The position numbers and the translations under genes were made by a program. A stretch of DNA of 64,000 bases from Metaphire vulgaris (lineage: Eukaryota > Annelida > Clitellata > Crassiclitellata > Megascolecidae). Each line of letters begins with the position of its first letter. Within the stretch, counting starts at the first letter, position 1. This document shows positions 21,417 through 33,149 of the stretch, in pieces. Under the pieces are notes generated by a model. That model saw only the letters and a list, made by a program, of their open reading frames with translations. It ran no database searches and was not told the DNA's origin. Location: NCBI GenBank assembly GCA_018105865.1, contig CM030832.1, positions 23,101,282 through 23,165,281 of the forward strand, in the 5' to 3' direction.

Positions 21417-22398
21417 CAGAGATGGACATGGGTCCATTTTTTAGAACCCAGCCCAACCCGACCCATCAAATCTCCAACCCAACTCAACCCATGCCGGCAA
21501 CTGCAAGTATTCACCCAACCCAACCCAACCCATTCAAACTTCAAGTAAACAATTTCAGGAAATTTATTGATAAGCAATAATTTGCCAATTACTGCATAAA
21601 ATCATTTTAAAAAATTACCTCTCAAGTGTCGCTGTATATTTTCCGCCATTATAATTATCAGTGACGTGCAAAGAAAAGTTGACGTTCGAGTTATGATTTG
21701 TACTTAGGCCTATAGGCCTATACTCTCTAAAAATTCAGCTAACGAATAAGGAATCCTTGAGCCATTATAGCATATGCTTAGAAAGTTCGCACGCAGTAGC
21801 TCATAAATGTTATTGGAGGAAATAAGGGAATTAAGATGGATTTACAGTGGATGGTTCAAGGAAAGTGACTACAATATCTTTCATTCATCAATTTCGATTC
21901 TCGATTCCAATGCTTTGTATTATTTACTTTCACCGTCTTATGTAAATATCTCGTGGATGAGGATCAACATCTATCTATAGGCATATGACGCCGAACAATA
22001 CCGAGAACGCAACGGGGGCCACAACGGCGATGAGGGTTTTATGTCTCAAAGGAGATAGGCTTATGCCTTTAATGCTTTATTATACAGGAACAACTGTGTT
22101 TGGATCAATAGAACCAGGGGCTCAAGAAAGTCCTAAATGTAACCCTCCCCCCCAATCGCTTAACTAATAGTCGTCATAAGCCAGTGTTGCCAGCGACAGT
22201 TCGGCTGCAATTTGATAAATGAAAATGCGGGAAAGCCATAACCATTTTTATATAACCAATATATGGTGTGTGCACTGTGACACGTTCAAATCATCGTTTT
22301 GCAACCCAACCCACCACAATTGCCTAAATTTATGACCCAACCCAATCCAACCCAACCCAACCCAACCCATGGGTTAACCCAACCCATGTCCATCTCTG
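21417..22398. mobile_element. hAT-type element with TGGGT-rich ends (982 bp)
   Basis: Termini CAGAGATGGACATGGGT and ACCCATGTCCATCTCTG are perfect inverted repeats. The TSD AGTACAAT is perfect (21409-21416, 22399-22406). Subterminal CCCAACCCAACCC runs repeat at both ends. Related fragments occur at about 36.99-37.13, 58.43-58.66 and 60.23 kb. No transposase frame. Confidence 0.9.
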
Positions 22399-22406
22399 AG
22401 TACAAT

Positions 22407-22914
22407 ACGTGTGACTACAAAGGATGCAATATTATATCGTCGTTTTTGTTCAATTCTCATGGTCTTTTGTCACCCGGTTCATTTGAAAACAATGTTTCAA
22501 ACTTATAATACACATTAAAAATTAAATTATACAATATAGGAAGTGTATAAAAAGAACAAAATTGGAAAATTTCTTATCAGATTATATTGCTTCATTATAT
22601 ATCCGAAATTGACCTTAATTAAATGAAAACTTTTAAAACGTTTATGTGCCAACTTTGAAAACAAAGCACCGCCGACATCACACTAGGAAGATTTAAACTA
22701 GACTAAGAGTGTTTAAACAAAAACGCTCTCAGTTACGACGCATAGGTTCACTGCTCGTGTAATTAACTGTGCACAGTTAATTTTGGCATAATTTTAGCAT
22801 ATTTTTGGTCTTCGCGTAATTTTCATCGAAAACGCTTTTCTTTAGCCATTTTGCAGAATGTAAACAATACAGGATGTTATTCGATAGACGAATAAAGCGA
22901 AGTAAATAAGTAAC
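22407..22914. other. Interior of the 21160-23133 element, no gene seen
   Basis: AT-rich sequence between the nested TGGGT element and the GGCGGC-rich right arm. No open frame or motif of note. Confidence 0.5.
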
Positions 22915-23242
22915 GTGTGTTTTGAGTTAGCTAGTGTTGCCTATATGGTGAAGACATTTTTATCCACGTATTACAACAGTATTGGTCTACTCTGGTTACA
23001 TGAGAGAAATAATTTCACCATAGGGACGCCGGCGTCACGCCGGTATCCTCTCGGCGGCGGCGCGCCGAACCTGTATAACCGGCGGCGGCGTCATGCGAAA
23101 CGTCGGCGGCGGCGGCAGCGGCGCACAGGTCTACATGTAGCTAGACCACATTCTCATCGAAATCTGCACCCGCGATATCTGTCTAATGTGTGACACAGGA
23201 GAGATTCTCCTAAAATCCAGTTATCATTAATTATTATTACAG

Positions 23243-23560
23243 ATTCAGATCCTGTCTGCAGTGTCAACATGCATCCTGATGGATTCGTTGGTCCTAACAC
23301 TTGCAAAATTGAGCAGGAAAACATGATCTTTACATGCACTGTGTCTTTCACCGGAAAACGACCTCAGCTAACATGGTCACCTAAGTTAAATGATAGCCAG
23401 TTTATCATCAGGTCAACTTCCGAATATCAGCCCAATCGCACTAACTGTACCGTTACCGCGAAAGCTGATCCATTGTTCGATGGATTGATTCCTATTTGCC
23501 ACACAGGAGCGTCAAATGCCTTTGGCTACAATTGTACCACAGAAGTTATCAAAGTTAATT
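23243..23560 (+). CDS. IgSF receptor exon 3: second Ig domain
   Basis: A 318-bp phase 1-1 exon between acceptor TTATTACAG and donor GTAAGT. It encodes an Ig-like domain: Cys in MIFTCTVSF, Trp in QLTWSP and Cys in IPICHTG. Extra Cys residues (VCSVN, NTCKI, NCTV, NCTT) could form additional disulfides. Sequons NRT, NCT and a further NCT are visible. Its shape (Cys-containing lead-in, F.CTVSFTGK.P.LTW) resembles the exon at 49384, suggesting domain duplication within the gene. Present only in cassette B. Confidence 0.75.
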
Positions 23561-23746
23561 GTAAGTGGATTGCTGTAATACTGTTTCTCCAACAAATGAT
23601 CTCTAGTTGTATTCAATGTTCAACGAGCATTTAACCAAATCTGGAATATTCTCATGTTATCGGTAAATAGAATGATTGTTTGGTCTTTAAAATTTTTAAT
23701 CATTGATATATTAAAAATAAACCTTGCATTCTCGAACCATTTTTAG

Positions 23747-24034
23747 ATTTTCTCACGAAAAATGAAACAGCAGAGAAAAAGTTGCACGAAAATGTAAGCT
23801 GTTCGGTGGAAAGTAATTTAAACGTCAGTTACAAATGGCATTTCATGCAAGATACCCACACAACATTTACCTTAGATCAAACGATGATTTTACTTCAAAA
23901 TCCTGGCATTTATATTTGCGAAGCAGAATACAACATCAGAAACGTCACATGCGTTGTCTCTGCAGCCAATATCAGTGTAGGCGCTGGTGACAAAGAGGTC
24001 GACAAAGGAAGTGATAGTGGTAGTCAATATCAAG
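23747..24034 (+). CDS. IgSF receptor exon 4: third Ig domain (short)
   Basis: A 288-bp phase 1-1 exon, acceptor CCATTTTTAG, donor GTTAGA. Ig core: NVSCSVESN, SYKWHFMQD, then NPGIYICEAEYN. It has a shortened middle region and a Gly/Ser-rich exit (GSDSGSQYQ). The YKWHF core resembles the V exon's IQWHF. A few bases of its 3' end survive in cassette A at 8160-8187. The next compatible exon I could find is at 46916, almost 23 kb away. Confidence 0.7.
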
Positions 24035-25480
24035 GTTAGAGCAATTATTTGATATTTCATTTTCATTCTGTATAAGCAATTAAGTCATATGATCTTGCTT
24101 TAAGAACCAGTATCTGGTCTAACTGACTAATGTATTCATTTATTTTATGGCATACTCAACTAGGAAACTATCATCGCCGATTAGTGATGCCCTCTAAATG
24201 CAGAAGTTTAAGATTAAATTAGATTAGCATTATGAAAGTGGCGCTATAGAAGTTTAAGATTAGATTAGATAATCTGATGATAAATTTTGCTTATAGAAAA
24301 GAAGTCTTTGATCTACACTAACCCTTCGTTCGCATAAAAAGCTAGATAGCAGCTATAATACTGATCTTCAAAATAATATATAATATATATCCAACTAAAT
24401 GATTAGAGATCGCCTTGAGCTCTCCCTCTGAATCTGGGCGGTGGAGCTCCAGCTGCGAAAGATTTTGAGTATTATTGTATTAGACGGCAAGGGTGAGCTT
24501 TTCTGCATATTTTGAAGACTTTAATTATAATTTATTACGTTGTGGTCAATAGGTGTACTGTGATGCAGCTAGGCTTACGAATATCGATTCTGTTGACAAT
24601 CATCCTACCACGCAAAGACCCTAAGATGATAATCCTTGTTCTGGTCCTAGTTCTTAAGGGCTCCTTAAGGACCAATGTGAAGTCCTCGTCCCTATCCTCG
24701 TTTTTGGAGTCAGTTCTCATCCTTATCCTCGTTCGTCGGGATCGGTCCACGTCTTTATCCTCGTCCTTGCAGGCCGGTCCTTTTCCTCGTCCTTGTTACT
24801 TAGTTCTTGAAAAAACATTATAAGGACCAGATTACCTGAATGCCATTTTAAATTGTAGTGATAATTATGTTTCAACGTAAGAGTACCGGTAGTGTGTGGA
24901 TTTATATTTACATCCTTGCCTTAAGTTACTTTAAATGTGTAGTAATTAATTATTCTTTTTATAATACCAGTCGAGCAGTTAAACTTCCTTTACCTGTTTG
25001 GAAGCATTTAAGCTGGACGCATGCATTTTGTTATTTCTAATTGTCTTCAGCTGTAGCCTAAAATAATCATAGATAATTATAATCATAATGCAGGAAAAAG
25101 GCTTGCCTTTATGGTATACAAAACCGCGAGTAGTCGCTGAAGACCGCAGGCTCTCTCGGTGACCTATAGTCGTTGCTGGTTTCTATAACCCATCTCTCGG
25201 TCTTGGACAGACGTGGCGAATCTAATAATTTTACCGAAGTCTTAGCGTATTCAACACCCTTCTAGCCTAGCGCGTACTTTATCCGTTTTACATGAATTAA
25301 AACTTAATTAATTAAAATTAGCACAAATTTACATTTTTAATAAACGCTAATTAATTAGATTAAATTATTAACTAACAAGTTTATACAGTTAAGCAACCTT
25401 TAATATTAATTAGTAATTAATCAATAATCCGTGGCGTTCGCCACACATACTAATTTTCAAACTGTAAAAATATTCCTGGC
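24035..25480. other. Start of the giant intron
   Basis: 24035-24310 matches cassette A 8188-8400, apart from an insert with GTGGCGCTATAGAAGTTTAAG and TTAGATTAGAT repeats (about 24200-24275). 24380-24610 is a repeat related to 5740-6050, followed by TCCTCGTCC/TCCTTATCC short repeats (to about 24800). The remainder is AT-rich with no exon recognised. Confidence 0.5.
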
Positions 25481-25483
25481 GAT

Positions 25484-26219
25484 GGGCGACATCGAGATTA
25501 CATGTGTCCTGGACAAAAATCAAGCTGCAGAATCTGGGTTCTGGAGGAGACGCAGAAGACATATACGTTAATGGACACCAGGTGGAAAATGTCAGAATTC
25601 ACTTACCTGAGCAATGTCCAGAGTTCTGATGACAGGTGTCAGCGGGACATTACTCGCAGAATCGGCATAGCTTCATCTGCCATGAGATCTCTTCAAATTC
25701 TATGGCGCCAAAGACAGATACAGCTCGATACCAAGATCCGTATTTATCAGTCCTGCGTCCTGCCAATTCTTCTATATGGTTCTGAGACTTGGACTCTGCT
25801 TACACGAGAGTCTCAAAGACTACAGGCATTCCATATGCGCTGCCAGAGACAGCTTCTCTGCATTCGCTGGTTTGACTTCGTGACCAATGAAGCAGTCTCC
25901 AAACAGACTGTCCTTCTGCCAGTGACATTATCACGCGACGCCGTCTTTCTCTCTTCGGTCATGTGGCTCGCCAGGACAACAACATTCCGGCCCATCGCGC
26001 TATCGCCTGCGCTATTGCTCGACGCAACGAGACGCGTCCTCCCCCGAGCTGGAGAAGACCTCCTGGCAGCCACATGGCCCCAGCAGATCGGCGATGGTCT
26101 TCCGTTCACAATTCTTCACGAATGGCACTCAGCCATCGGTCGCGGTCACAACTCGCGCATCACGAGATTGGCACAACGGAGCTCCGTCGTCCATGTGAAC
26201 TAATGAATGAATGAATGGG
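25484..26219 (+). mobile_element. LINE 3' end (CR1/Jockey-like) with TGAA tail
   Basis: Plus-strand translation gives the post-RT C-terminal region: EFTYLSNVQSSDDRCQRDIT, RRIGIASSAM and VLPILLYGSETWTL, then HMRCQRQLLCIRWFDFV. These are the F.YLGS...DI..RI..AS and LYGSETW motifs of LINE ORF2 C-termini. A frame change occurs near 25600 and another after about 25930. It ends with a short AATGAATGAATG tail. 5' truncated and dead. Confidence 0.8.
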
Positions 26220-26559
26220 CGACATGCTGCCTCAGATGTACCATCTGGCAAAAAATTGACACGACACAACTGCGTCAATTCCTGCCTGCCTAGTAATGTT
26301 AAATGATAGTTGCAGATTTTCAATTGTTGCAACTTGCAGTTCCGCTATTACGTTTATGGCTTACATAAATTTTGTGACATTTTATAAAATAATATTGAAA
26401 ATTGGAATAAAATGATATTAATTAAACCATGCATCTGCCATGTTTCCCCCGCGCTGATCGCCATGCCCCCCCGCTGCTCTAGATCACAAATCGAACCCTG
26501 GCTACTGGTAATAAATGTAACAAACATTTCCAAGGTAAGCTCTCAGTCACAAGTGCCTT
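26220..26559. other. Intron sequence without recognised features
   Basis: AT-rich with a short C-rich patch (about 26445-26480). No exon or transposon end identified. Confidence 0.45.
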
Positions 26560-27028
26560 CACAAAAGTAAGTGGTATTGAACTGCTGCACAGGGTGACAG
26601 GGAAACCTTGGTTTCATACCACCCGACCTGTGGCCACCAAATCTTGATAAAATAGTAAGCATGTCATATATTGACGCCTAACAAACGATAATTATAATTA
26701 AAATGTTTGATGTAGGCACATTAGACAAACAACAGCAGGATAATATAAATTATTCTATGCTATTTATATTTAATTTGGATATGATTGATCATATGATGCA
26801 CATTATAAAGACAACAATACAAACGTTACAGCGATAAAGCAAAAACTGCATTAGAATCATAAATAACTAATTGTGTCCAATAAAACAGAAAAGCGGCGGT
26901 TTTAAGGCAGACCGCCTTGATGTAGTTTATATTGACACCGAACACACATTGGAAACAAAAGTTTTGTCCTATCTTCAACAATAATCACGAGCCTTTTAAT
27001 TAGATGTGCAACCTTTCTAAACATATTG
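26560..27028 (+). repeat. Dispersed duplication, copy 1, with 44-codon frame
   Basis: About 440 bp are closely matched by 38561-39004. Both carry a short frame, here starting at about 26703 (MFDVGTLDKQQ..., ending KTTIQTLQR and stop). Differences from copy 2 are partly synonymous, and the one indel inside the frame is 3 bp. A CCAATAAAACAG polyadenylation-like signal follows, then GGCGGTTTTAAGGCAGACCG. Could be a last exon or a TE-encoded peptide; family unknown. Confidence 0.6.
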
Positions 27029-27469
27029 TTGGGGGCTCGGAGCGCGATGTTGTAATTTAATTGAGAATTCGGTTTACTTTATATAAAAGTATAGCCTATT
27101 CTTTAATAACATATCAGTCCAAAACATCACCGGAAGAGATATAAAGTAAGTAAGTAGATCGCACCCATAACATATCTTCCCCTTACAGTTATGAATTTTT
27201 AACGAGAAAAAATCATACATTTAAGTAAAAGTCAAAATACAACCCCATCTCAAAATAACATAATGACCAAAAATTGCAAAAATGTTAACACACAAATTAT
27301 ACAGTACCTAACAAAAAATCCAACTAAACCTCAGATACCCTGCTCCAAAAATCAGGTAGCACATTTTCCTTCCTGCTCTATGCCTAATCTCCAAAGAATA
27401 TTGATTCAATTAAAGACTCCACCTTAACAAACGTTGATTGAAATTAAACATACTAGAAATCGATTGTAA
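27029..27469. other. Intron sequence, nothing recognised
   Basis: AT-rich, short TAAGTAAGTAG run at about 27147-27158. No coding or repeat structure that I can support. Confidence 0.45.
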
Positions 27470-27666
27470 TGGAGCAATACTTCAACGACATTGATGATGA
27501 TATAATGTCAAAAATTTTAAAATTTGCTGGTAACACAAAACTGTGTGGACAGAGTGATAGCGAAGCAGAGGCAAAATTTTGCAACAAGACCTAAATAGAT
27601 TATCTCAGTGGTCAGCAGATTGGCAAAATGCTTTTTAATACAGATAAATGCTCGGTGATGCACATT
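27470..27666 (+). mobile_element. LINE RT fragment with mutated catalytic motif
   Basis: Translation reads DDDIMSKILKFAGNTKLCGQ and, after a frame change, LQQDLNRLSQWSADWQ then FNTDKCSVMH. This is the region around the RT FADDTKL motif of CR1/Jockey-type LINEs. Here it is FAGNTKL, so the catalytic aspartates are lost. It abuts the 3'-truncated end of the minus-oriented LINE at 27668. Confidence 0.7.
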
Positions 27667-27667
27667 A

Positions 27668-30640
27668 AACTTTTTCGTCTGATGTTTCTATTACCCAAGT
27701 TTCCGTTCCGTATAAAATTTTATTGTCAAGCTTTTGTTCCTCCATAGTGTTCTCATTCTTCCCATTGTTTGTAAGCCTCTGTTTTTTTCATTTTCACGTC
27801 CTCTGTGTGTTTTCCGTCGCTCTTGAGTATTCCTCCTACGTACTTGAATGTTTCAACTTTTTCCAATATCTGTCCATTTAGTAAGATTTCTGCTTCATCG
27901 TTGCCATCCCTCGAAACAGCCATAACTTTTGTTTTTCATTGTTAATTTTCAGGCCAAATATTGTGCTTGTATCATTTACTTCATTAGTGATAGTTTGTAG
28001 ATCCTGAATATTTTCACTCATCAGGCTGATATCGTCTGCAAACTTCAAGTTGTTTAGATCTTCCCCACTGCATTTCGCTCCTGTTTTATACTCTGCAATG
28101 CCAGTCTAAATATGCACTCCAGAAGTATGATAAACAGTGTTGGCGAAAGTATATAACCTTGCCTTGTTCCTATATTCGTGGTGAAACATTCGGATATTTC
28201 GCCATCCACTTTGATTGCACTTTCCGCTTTCTGATATGTTATTTGTATCATTTTGATAAGCTTTTCTTCAATTTCGATGTGTCTCAATGTCTGCCAAAGT
28301 TCTTACCGCCAGACTGAGTCGAATGCTTGTTTGTAATCAATAAAGTTTATATAATACCGTCTGTTTGCTTCAATATATTGTACTATAATTTGTCTTATTG
28401 TAAACAGCTGGGCTGTTGTTCTCCTTCCTGGTCTAAATCCTGCTTGTTCCTCGCTTATTACTCTTTCAAAATAGTTATGTAGCCGTTGTTGTATTATTTT
28501 GGTGTGTACTTTGCCTGGTATACTTAGCAGGGTTATCCCTCTGTAGTTGTTGAAATCTGCTTTATCTCCTTTTCCGTTGTATATAGGTACAATCACTCTT
28601 TCACACCAGTCTGACGGAATGTTCTCCTCATTGTATATTTTATTTATTAGCTGATGTGATGCCTTATTTATTGTTTCTCCGCCTCCCTTCAGGAATTCTG
28701 TTGATATTCCATATATTCCAGGTGCTTTATTGATCTTTATTTGCTTTATTGCCTTTTGTACTTCATCTGCTGCTGTTTCACCTTTATTTGTGATTGGCAT
28801 TTCTTGCAAAATTTTGTGATCTGTGTCTATCGGGTGGTCATTCATTTCCTTGAAGTATTCCTTCCATCTTTTCTGCATGTTTATTCTGTTCATCAGAGAT
28901 TTCCCATTTGTATCTTTTATAGTCGCTATCTTCATTTTGAACTCTCCTCATAGCCTTTGAGTTTCTTTGTAGGCCTCTCTGGTTCTATTGTCATTAAAAT
29001 GATTTGTATTTCTGAGCATTTCTCCTGTTCCCAAATTTCCTTATCTCTTTTAATTAGTCTTTTAATTTATCTTGTAATCCAATGTAACTTTTTTATTTTC
29101 AATTTTGTCTATCCTTAATTTTCTTCTTTCATCACTGAGTGCTTTTACTTCTTCACTGACCCACTCTTTTTCCTTTTCTTTTTTCTTCTTCCCAAGTATT
29201 TCTTCTGCCGAGTCCATGATAGCTTTTTTATTCCTATCCACTGGTCTTCTACCGTCAATGTAGTTGTGATATTGTTCTGTGTCAGTTTTTCGTGATTTTT
29301 TTTGCCATATATCTTTTGTATTTCAAGGTCGTTTAACTGCGTTGTGTCAAGATTATTCATTCGTAGGGTATTTCTGTTCTTTCCTTATTCTCATCTTCAG
29401 TTTTGACATAATGAGTTTATGGTCTGATCCCACATTAGCTGCACACTGTGCACAGTGCACACGTTGTTACATCTTGCACAGATGACATCCATCGTTTGCT
29501 TACAATGACATCATCAATCATGTTCTTAGTAGCACCATCAGGGGACATCCGTGCCCATTGTTTATTCTTGTCTTTTTGGGAAAAGGTATTCATTATTGTT
29601 AGTTTGTTTGTAGTGCAGAAGTTGAGCAATCTTTCGCCTTTTTCATTTTCATTCTGTAGTCCATATTTACCTATTGTTCCTTTCCATGTTGTGTATCCAT
29701 GTTGTTCTCGCTTCCAACTTCAGCATTCCAGTCTCCAATTAATTATCACTACAATGTCATATTCTGGGATGTTATTCATCCATTTTTGAATCGCATAGTA
29801 GAATTCTTCTATATCTTCCTCAGAACACTCGCTTGTTAGTGCATACAGATTTATCACTGTCACCTTGCTAAATTTGGTTTGAAATCTGGCCATTATCAAC
29901 CGGGAAGATATAGGATTATATACAATCAAGGCTTTGGATGCACAGCCATTCAGTATTAGTGCAACTTCAACTATCGTGTTGTCTTCTCTGCATGAGCATA
30001 AAATCCGGCATTTTTGTTGTTCAAACTGTGTCGTGAATTCTCCCTTTCCTTTCCATCTGGTGTCTTTAATGCCGGCTATGTCCCATCTGTACTTTTCCAA
30101 TTCTTTTATAACTAGATGCATGCCTCCAGTATAGTTTAATGCTCGCACATTCCATGTGTCAATTCCAATTGCTTTTTTATTTCCAAGTCTCTGTCTTTGA
30201 TACTCAGTAGCTGACTTTTCACTGATAGTCCTAGTATTGAAACTACCAGCCCGGGCCTTGTTTCTCCGGGCGATGACCGATCCGGCATTATACAAATATT
30301 CTGGATTTTTCATAAGTGTAATGTTTCCTATCTTCCCTTGACCTTGATTTCCACTGAGCACTGGCCAGGAATTCTCAGTGTATCGAGCTGACCGACTCAT
30401 CTCTTAGCCAGTAGATGATCGCTCTTAGCCTGCCCGCCTGTTTCGAAGATCTTCCTCTGTTGAGGTCGCCCTCTTCACCGTTGTCTTCAGGTACAGTTTG
30501 TCCACGGCGCCTTATTCCGTATTATTCGGTGCAATCCCAAAAGGTTTCCATGCATAGGACTTCCCCATCATCCGCCACCCGGTGGACGCGTCTCTACTCC
30601 GTTGTACCCCAGCGAGAAGTTAATAACAATAGTAAGTAAT
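27668..30640 (-). mobile_element. RTE-like LINE, nearly full length but decayed
   Basis: Minus-strand reading from about 30400: an AP-endonuclease domain (IDTWNVRALNYTGG, DIAGIKDTRWKGKGEF, YNPISSRLIMARF; 29720-30400), then GDIRAH-complement sequence and an EN-RT linker (29145-29629). RT follows at 28303-28935 ([62 protein letters not shown]) and 28054-28287 (IGTRQGYILSPTLF). The copy stops within the C-terminal domain at an LYGTETW motif near 27700. Several frame breaks make it a pseudogene. 30400-30640 is its probable 5' UTR. It resembles the RTE clade in its EN and C-terminal motifs; clade not tested. Confidence 0.8.
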
Positions 30641-30654
30641 TAATAATAATATTC

Positions 30655-31660
30655 TCGCCATCCGTGGCGTTCGCCACAGACGTATAATTCATGATCCAAT
30701 CGATGGCGATGCAGAGCAGACCAGGAGCAATGACACACCCCTGTCGGACGCCGGATGATGTCTAGCATTTTGTGGAAAGGCTTTGACCGACACGGATGGT
30801 GGCGCTTGTGTGTTGATGAAGATCGATAGTCAGTCGTCAGGCATGCCCGTTGAATGGATCTCCCTATAGAGCGCCTCACGGTCGACCGAATCGAATGCTG
30901 CTTTGATATCGAGGTAAGCAACATTCAGGGCAGGGTTTAATCTAGGCCGTTTCCGTGGGAAAAATTGCCCTTTTCCGCCGGAAATTTCAAATTCCTTCTG
31001 GAAATTTTGGCATACAGTTTGGAGAAAAGTCTCAGAGCAAGAAAAGCATCGATGGTGGAGCGTCCGGGCGTGAAACTTGAATCCTGAGATCAGCGGATTT
31101 TCATCAGAAGTGGCTGAAAGCTGGCCAGTACGTGGGCAAATACCTCTCCAGGCACCGACAAGAGAGTTATGGGTCGGTACTTTCTACAATCGGTCTTGAC
31201 AGATTTTTATTTGTGTAGTGTGACGACGATTCTGTCTCTCCAGTCAGCAGCTACGCCGCCCGTTTCCAGACCTCGATGAACATTGAGTGAAGAGCGGAGC
31301 TGATTGGTCTGATGGCATATTTCAAGAGTTCAGGTGGGATGCCATCTGGGTCTGCGACACGGCTGTTTTTGAGTTTCTTAATGGCGCGAACCGCCTCTTC
31401 TAGAGATGGTTCATCGACGGAAACCTCTACGCCCGTTTCCACTGCACTAGAATCGAGTTAACTGGACAGAATGCTGAAAGGAAAGTTGAGGGTCAATAAG
31501 AAATGCTCTCTCCAACGGAAAAGTTCCTCGTCAGTGGAGGAGCGGATGGAGCCATTTAATTTGCTGATGGAATGAGCGGACTAGAAGTGCCGGTGTCGTT
31601 CACTAACTAGCTAAGGCAGCAGAGGCACTTGGCAGCAGTAATGATGTCAACAGTGCGTCA
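30655..31660 (-). mobile_element. CR1/Jockey-like LINE RT fragment
   Basis: Minus-strand frame at 31251-31442 reads EEAVRAIKKLKNSRVADPDG then IPPELLKYA, the N-terminal RT region. Farther on (about 30850-30915) comes NVAYLDIKAAFDSVDREALY, RT motif A. Between them are frame changes. The 3' side (ATCCAATCGATGGCGATGC region at about 30690) is closely related to the LINE into which the LTR element at 39.1-45.8 kb inserted. CCGTGGCGTTCGCCAC lies at its edge, as also near 25.43 kb. Confidence 0.75.
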
Positions 31661-31671
31661 GTATAACTAAG

Positions 31672-31914
31672 TGTGGCAAATTTTTGCAAATCTTAGGCAT
31701 TTCTGCAAATTTGTTGCAAAATTTTGTCAAATTTTGGGCAATTTTGTCAAATTTGGGGCAATTTTAGGGTCAATGTTGGCAAATTTGCAATTTTTTGATA
31801 TTTTTGGCAATTTTTTGGCAAATTTTTGCAATTTTTTGCGCATCAATACATTATAAATTAATTTTTTCATTTCCTTGGGGGGCCACGCTCCATTCCCTCC
31901 CCCAAATGACGCCA
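31672..31914 (-). mobile_element. TTTGCAAATTT-rich MITE copy, one end missing
   Basis: Read on the minus strand, it starts CAGTGGCGTCATTTGGGGGA and matches the first part of the MITE at 51067-51374, including TTAATTTATAATGTATT and the TTGC/AAATTT repeats. The opposite terminus is absent. The short-repeat body explains the low-complexity frames here. Confidence 0.7.
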
Positions 31915-32330
31915 CTGCGACTCGCTGGTGGCCCTTATGAAGTAAAAAATCTATAATGCGGCCGGCAGCACCGTAAAGGTTGTGCAATGTGCATCCCTGT
32001 CCTAAATAAGCATAAGATTATGCAATACTGCATCACCTTGCATAATGCCACCATACCCTCATCGCCCAGAGTTTATTGCATCATTTTCTGATGAAATGCA
32101 ATACTACTGCCAGGCTGCTGCTATGTAAGCCGACGCAGCAGTGCAATACAAAAGCCAACAAGAAATTTTGAGCATTTAAAATATTTCAGACTTAGTGGGA
32201 AGTTTAATTTAATGTTACACTAAACTGCTATCGATTTATTAAGTTAGTTAAAAGACCCCAGCGACAGTGAGGCAGCGACATTTTCCAAACAGTAAAAGGT
32301 ATCATTTCTCAAGCGAAGAAGGAATATCAC
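31915..32330. other. Unassigned stretch
   Basis: Contains several TGCAAT/ATTGCA and GCATCA words but no TSD, terminal repeat or coding potential that I can support. Confidence 0.4.
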
Positions 32331-32810
32331 CTTTACTTTGGAAGCAAGATTGGGGACCAAGACAAGTCTTTGGCCCCTTGTGCAAACACTCAATCTGGTC
32401 TAAGTGACTTGCGAGTGCTACTCAGGTCTTTTCCACTTATCAAGCCTTTATCTTACTCTGCTTGGTGCGATTTACCCTTATGAGACTACCCACTTCTGGT
32501 ACCAATAATGTGGCGAACCGGGTGCTCGAGGACCCAAGGCCTCCAAAGCTCAAGAAGGCTCTACCCGATCTGCAACACAGGGTAGGATTCAACACTAAGG
32601 CACGTGTCCGTTCGTCTTAGCTTTTTGGCTAAGAATACTAGGCTCTCACACTGCGCACTCTATCTATCGCCCGTTTCCTTGGCGCACCGCACCCTTCCTA
32701 TGACTCAATGTATCTACGCTCCGCACTTATCTCGCAACGCACCTATCTCTCAACGCACCGCACTGCACCTAGCTCTCAACGCATCGCACTTAAAATGCTT
32801 CTATTTATGG
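32331..32810 (-). mobile_element. Possible LTR remnant with PBS-like site
   Basis: CCCACTTCTGGTACCAATAA (about 32489-32508), read on the minus strand, is TTATTGGTACCAGAAGTGGG. This is the same PBS-like block as at 4.53 kb, again just after a CACA end with a TTAT spacer. To the right are CTCTCAACGCACCGCAC short repeats (32690-32795). Boundaries are uncertain. Confidence 0.35.
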
Positions 32811-33000
32811 CAGTGGCGGCTCCACCGGGGAGCCAGAGGGGCCCGTGCCCCCTATTGAGTGCCTGTCCCCCCCAGTGACCTCCCAGTTGGGACCCTATAC
32901 TTAATGCTATATACATTAAACAACAAATGGTTGGCCCCCCATGATTAGAAGCTGCCAACCCCAACGGCCCCCCACTTGCCAAATCCTAGAGCCGCCACTG
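32811..33000. mobile_element. hAT-type MITE (190 bp)
   Basis: Ends CAGTGGCGGCTC and GAGCCGCCACTG are inverted repeats. The flanking 8-mers ATTTATGG and ATTTAGGG match at 7 of 8. A same-length (190 bp) copy in opposite orientation is at 55347-55536. Confidence 0.85.
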
Positions 33001-33149
33001 ATTTAGGGTGCTCCGTTCTCAGGGTAAATATATACAAATGTGCTACAACAAAGACTCAAACACTACTCAGAAGAAATATTGACAGAGGAACAAGCAGGCT
33101 TCAGAATGGGAAGGAGTACAATTGATCAAATACATACGATCAGAAGGAT

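Larger units (their letters stand above)
21160..23133. mobile_element. GC-rich-ended hAT-type element (2.0 kb) with nested hAT
   Basis: Ends TAGACTTGTGCGCCG and CGGCGCACAGGTCTA are inverted repeats followed inwards by GGCGGCGG tracts. The flanking 8-mers CATGCAGC (21152-21159) and CATGTAGC (23134-23141) match at 7 of 8. No transposase is visible. It occupies the intron between the V exon and the next Ig exon of cassette B. Confidence 0.75.

Noticed and set aside
25502..26203. A 233-codon host protein
   Set aside because: Content is LINE C-terminal (LYGSETW) motifs with frame changes and a short tandem tail.
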